Shown piece by piece: positions 4,822 through 7,272 of a stretch of DNA of 7,272 nucleotides. The stretch is from Candidatus Hydrogenedentota bacterium (GTDB taxonomy: Bacteria > Hydrogenedentota > Hydrogenedentia > Hydrogenedentales > GCA-2746185): the NCBI GenBank assembly GCA_030123645.1, contig JASJYE010000113.1, positions 1 through 7,272 of the forward strand, given 5' to 3'. Every line of letters starts with the position of its first letter. Position 1 is the stretch's first letter. A model generated the notes under the pieces. The model worked only from the letters and a program-made list of their open reading frames with translations, did no database searches and was not told the DNA's origin. Both the position numbers and the translations under genes were made by a program.

Positions 4822-6975
4822 TCATCGCCACACGCGGCGCGTAACGATGGCGTGACCTGCGGCGAGTAGCATGAGTGTGAGTAAGCCCAGCGCCCAGCGA
4901 CCTGCGGCGGGCACTGGCGGGGCTCCTATCGCTAATACGAAACCATGAATCGTCACCGTCCAATCGGTCCAGGTCCCCGTATCCACGGGGAAGACGTCGG
5001 CCACGCGCATCGACCACGTCCCCTGGGGATCCTCGCCCCAGTGCGCCACCGACGTGAATACCCAATTGTTGTAATCGGCGTTGAAATCGAAATGAGCCTC
5101 GGAAAGAACAGAGGTCGTGCCCGCAGGCGAAGTAAGCTCGAGCTTCAGATCGCCGCGATACGGGTGCGTCGCATTGAAGGTCACCTCGACAGCCTCGACC
5201 ACGAATCCATTCGGCGCCGAGGAGAAGTCGAGGGTTCGTACAACTCCCGACGGCGTGTCGTCCGGAATCGCGACAGACACGGTTTCCGAGTTCACCAGGG
5301 GCGTGGCCTCTGCCGGAACGCCAAGCCAACCCGCGGCCGCGCTAAGCGCTGCCCCGGCATCTATCCGCCCAAACCCGTAGGCATGATTGAAGTCGCGCCC
5401 GTCGCCGTTTACCAGCCAGCCCCCATCGCCGGGATCGTTCTTCGCCGCCGTGTCGACCAGCACATGCTGCACGTCCCGCCAGCTAAGGCCGGGCTTCGCC
5501 TCGAGCAACAACGCGATAATCCCGGCCGCAAGCGGCGCCGCAGACGACGTCCCACCGAAAATGCTCGTGTAGTTGTCAGGAAACGCCGTCGTCGTCGTAC
5601 CAGCGAAGTCATCTTGCGACGGCGTATTGACCAGCATTGACGCACCTGGCTCGCTGTACCACGAGTACACGCCGTCGCCGCCGGTAGCCCCAACCGCAAT
5701 CGTATACCGGCTCGACGCATACCCGTCGTAGTTGACGTTATCTGAGCTTGCCCGGCCGTTCCCGGCAGCCCAGGTATAAATCGTGCCCAGTCCGCCGCGC
5801 CCGTTCGCGATTGCATTCGCGACCGCCGCGGCCGTCAGCGGCCCCCAGGTCTCCAGGCGCAGCCCGTCATCGAAGGGCCCCCACGAATTCGTGTTGATGT
5901 GTACCCGGTCATTCGCCGAGCCGGGCGACACGTTATGCCCCATCGCCGTCGCCTCGTCCGCATCCGTTATCGCCCCCTCGATGAGCCGTATGCCGACGAT
6001 GCCCGCATCGAAGGCCGCGCCCGTCACGCCGACGTTGTTGTTCCCGACCGCGGCCGCGATGCCCGCCACGGACGTGCCATGCGACGCCGAACTCGGCGTC
6101 GGATCGTTGTCGCCACCGTTGATGTCCAGGTCAATGTCCGTTCGTGCATTGCCGGCCAGATCTTCATGCGTGACCTGCACCCCCGTATCCGTCACCGCGA
6201 TATTCACGCCACTGCCCGTCACGCTGTCCCACGCGCCGTTTATATTGACGTCGTTGCCCGCGACATGGCTGCCGCTCGCCTGGCCCGTATTCTCCAAATG
6301 CCACTGGCTAGGGTACATCGGGTCATTTGGGATCAACCTCGGCACTCGCCAGCGCTCAATCATCGGCGTCGCAAACTCGACCAACCCGCTCTCGTGGATC
6401 GCATTCGCCGCGTCAATGCCGTCCAGCAACCCGCGCGAAATCGCCTCGCATAGATACGTGTCCGGCGCGAACTCGAGCTTCTTGACGAGCCGCACATTGT
6501 AATCGCGCGTGATCTGGGCGAGATCCACGCCCGGCTTCAGCTTGAGACCTATGCGCTTCGTCACACGCCGGCGCGACCTCCTGTCACGCACGACATCGGA
6601 CGTCGAATAGCCGATCGCATCGACCTCCAGATTCGACGCGGCCAAGACCGCCGCGCGTTCCTTCAACCCGTCCAGATTCGCCGATGGCGACTGGTAACGG
6701 ACCAGCAGCGCACCACCGGCGTGGTCCTCAACCGTCGCGCCGCCGGCCGCCGACGCGACCCCCTGCCGGTTCAGCGCACCGCCCCCGGGGGCCGCCGCCA
6801 CCAGCTCGTCCAACGCCACGTTGAGCTTGACCGTCCGCGCGCCTTCATAGTACGTGATGGTCTCATAGTCGAAATCAGGGACCGGTTTCGGCTTAGCCTG
6901 CGCCCAGACCGCGCCCGAAGCGCAAAGCATCGCGAGGAAAAAGAAAAATCCGATCCGGCGAGTGCCCTGTGTCAT
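4822..6975 (-). CDS. Secreted S8 subtilisin/kexin-type serine protease with P domain and C-terminal sorting-type anchor
   Basis: A 717-residue exported peptidase. Residues 1-27 are a signal peptide (RR, then GFFFFLAMLCASGAVWA, likely cleavage after AQA27). Residues 28-210 form a pro-region; its second half (about 140-207) resembles fervidolysin-type prodomains. The catalytic domain runs from about 217 (NDPMYPSQWHLENTGQ) to 545. The triad is complete: D263 in IAVTDTGV, H299 in SHGTSVAGIAAA and S477 in GGTSSAAP, with oxyanion asparagine N406 in WAAGN. A P/Homo B domain (about 560-680) shows HPYRGDLKLELTSPAGT and WGEDPQGTWSMRVAD, as in kexin/furin-like S8 enzymes. The tail PPVPAAGRWALGLLTLMLLAAG then RRVWR fits a tripartite sorting signal of the IPTL/PEP-CTERM kind. 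The enzyme probably degrades or matures extracellular proteins at the cell surface; its substrate is unknown. The ATG at 6975 has AGAGG six bases upstream. The basic stretch RDRRSRRRVTKR (130-141) in the pro-region is unusual. Confidence 0.93.
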   Translation of the reverse strand: MTQGTRRIGFFFFLAMLCASGAVWAQAKPKPVPDFDYETITYYEGARTVKLNVALDELVAAAPGGGALNRQGVASAAGGATVEDHAGGALLVRYQSPSANLDGLKERAAVLAASNLEVDAIGYSTSDVVRDRRSRRRVTKRIGLKLKPGVDLAQITRDYNVRLVKKLEFAPDTYLCEAISRGLLDGIDAANAIHESGLVEFATPMIERWRVPRLIPNDPMYPSQWHLENTGQASGSHVAGNDVNINGAWDSVTGSGVNIAVTDTGVQVTHEDLAGNARTDIDLDINGGDNDPTPSSASHGTSVAGIAAAVGNNNVGVTGAAFDAGIVGIRLIEGAITDADEATAMGHNVSPGSANDRVHINTNSWGPFDDGLRLETWGPLTAAAVANAIANGRGGLGTIYTWAAGNGRASSDNVNYDGYASSRYTIAVGATGGDGVYSWYSEPGASMLVNTPSQDDFAGTTTTAFPDNYTSIFGGTSSAAPLAAGIIALLLEAKPGLSWRDVQHVLVDTAAKNDPGDGGWLVNGDGRDFNHAYGFGRIDAGAALSAAAGWLGVPAEATPLVNSETVSVAIPDDTPSGVVRTLDFSSAPNGFVVEAVEVTFNATHPYRGDLKLELTSPAGTTSVLSEAHFDFNADYNNWVFTSVAHWGEDPQGTWSMRVADVFPVDTGTWTDWTVTIHGFVLAIGAPPVPAAGRWALGLLTLMLLAAGHAIVTRRVWR

Positions 6976-7061
6976 AAAACGCCTCTACGCCATCTCAACG
7001 CATTCAGTATACGGCCGCCGCCATTTCCTGGATCGGCCGGCGCCCCCGATCAATTTGGACG

Positions 7062-7089
7062 AGTCTAACACGACAACGCCAGATTTCAA
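7062..7089 (-). promoter_or_regulatory. Candidate promoter for the S8 protease gene
   Basis: TTGAAA (7084-7089) and TAGACT (7062-7067) are spaced by 16 bases on the minus strand, matching consensus at five and four of six positions. It lies about 90 bases before the ATG. A closer TATACT (7006-7011) is a good -10 box but has no matching -35 box. Confidence 0.35.
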
Positions 7090-7101
7090 TAAAGTCGCTG
7101 A

Positions 7102-7178
7102 GCAAAACGGGGACTGTGTGCGAAGCTTGAAGGCAAAGCGGCCTCCGCTTCGCACACGAGCGCAGACGGGACTGTCCC
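7102..7178. repeat. Second member of the GGGACTG repeat family
   Basis: The unit begins GCAAAACGGGGACTG, like the outer end of the block at 4392-4406, and ends in ACGAGCGCAGACGGGACTGT plus CCC (7156-7178). That end matches 4425-4444 at 19 of 20 positions. Between the two ends are 39 bases instead of 18. They contribute to an 11-bp inverted repeat (GTGTGCGAAGC at 7116-7126, complement at 7147-7157) around a 20-base loop. The 11-base core GGGACTGTCCC is at 7168-7178. It lies upstream of the protease gene, so that gene is bracketed by two members of the family. Confidence 0.7.
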
Positions 7179-7272
7179 GAATGGCGCGAACTCATCGTTA
7201 AGCCACCGGCTCTGCCGTTCCGGCGTTTTCCAGTTGGGCCAGAATCGACGTCGCCTATGTTTGTCTCCGTCG

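Noticed and set aside
4945..6502. Long plus-strand open frames (4945-5640, 5783-6502, 5899-6453) opposite the protease gene
   Set aside because: The minus-strand frame has a complete signal peptide, triad and P domain. The opposing frames are Arg- or Ser/Pro-rich with no recognisable motif and are antisense shadows.
7198..7254. Minus-strand frame ending ATSILAQLENAGTAEPVA then TAA, like a protein C-terminus
   Set aside because: An in-frame TAG at 7255-7257 limits it to 18 codons and there is no start, so a gene cannot be supported from this window. It could be the end of a frameshifted gene lying beyond the edge.
7257..7272. ATG TTT GTC TCC GTC at the right edge as a plus-strand gene start
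   Set aside because: Only five codons are present and no ribosome binding site is visible.

Overview
The window is GC-rich and carries three intact protein genes, all on the minus strand, plus one decayed gene and a set of inverted repeats. No gene here is a taxonomic marker. The mix of a subtilisin-type protease with a P domain and a C-terminal sorting-type tail, a large GT-C/TPR membrane protein and many dispersed short palindromes suggests an environmental Gram-negative bacterium, perhaps of the Planctomycetes/Hydrogenedentes/Verrucomicrobia type. That placement is inference.

In the direction of transcription (high to low coordinates): 4822-6975 encodes a secreted S8 protease with signal peptide, pro-region, complete catalytic triad, P/Homo B domain and a hydrophobic C-terminal anchor ending in basic residues. 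The intergenic stretch 4269-4821 is largely a nested inverted-repeat structure with a perfect 35-bp inverted repeat at its core. A relative of its left part lies at 7102-7178, so the protease gene sits between two members of one repeat family. Next comes an unrecognised 464-residue protein (2874-4268) with one membrane segment at each end and a large soluble domain between them. A near-consensus sigma70 promoter (TTGATG-N17-TATAAT, 2849-2877) overlaps that gene's stop codon and points into the next gene, a multi-pass GT-C-type glycosyltransferase-like protein with C-terminal TPR repeats (351-2798), which resembles the TMTC family.

At the left edge (15-304) is a remnant of glucosamine-6-phosphate deaminase (nagB). 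Its first dozen codons are joined out of frame to its last ~80 codons, and the reading frame now ends inside a REP-like palindrome (8-23).

The three intact genes all act at or outside the cytoplasmic membrane, but nothing shows a shared pathway. The most notable points are the nested repeat element and its second copy, the internally deleted nagB, and the sorting-type C-terminus of the protease. No tRNA, rRNA, CRISPR array or intact transposase was seen.
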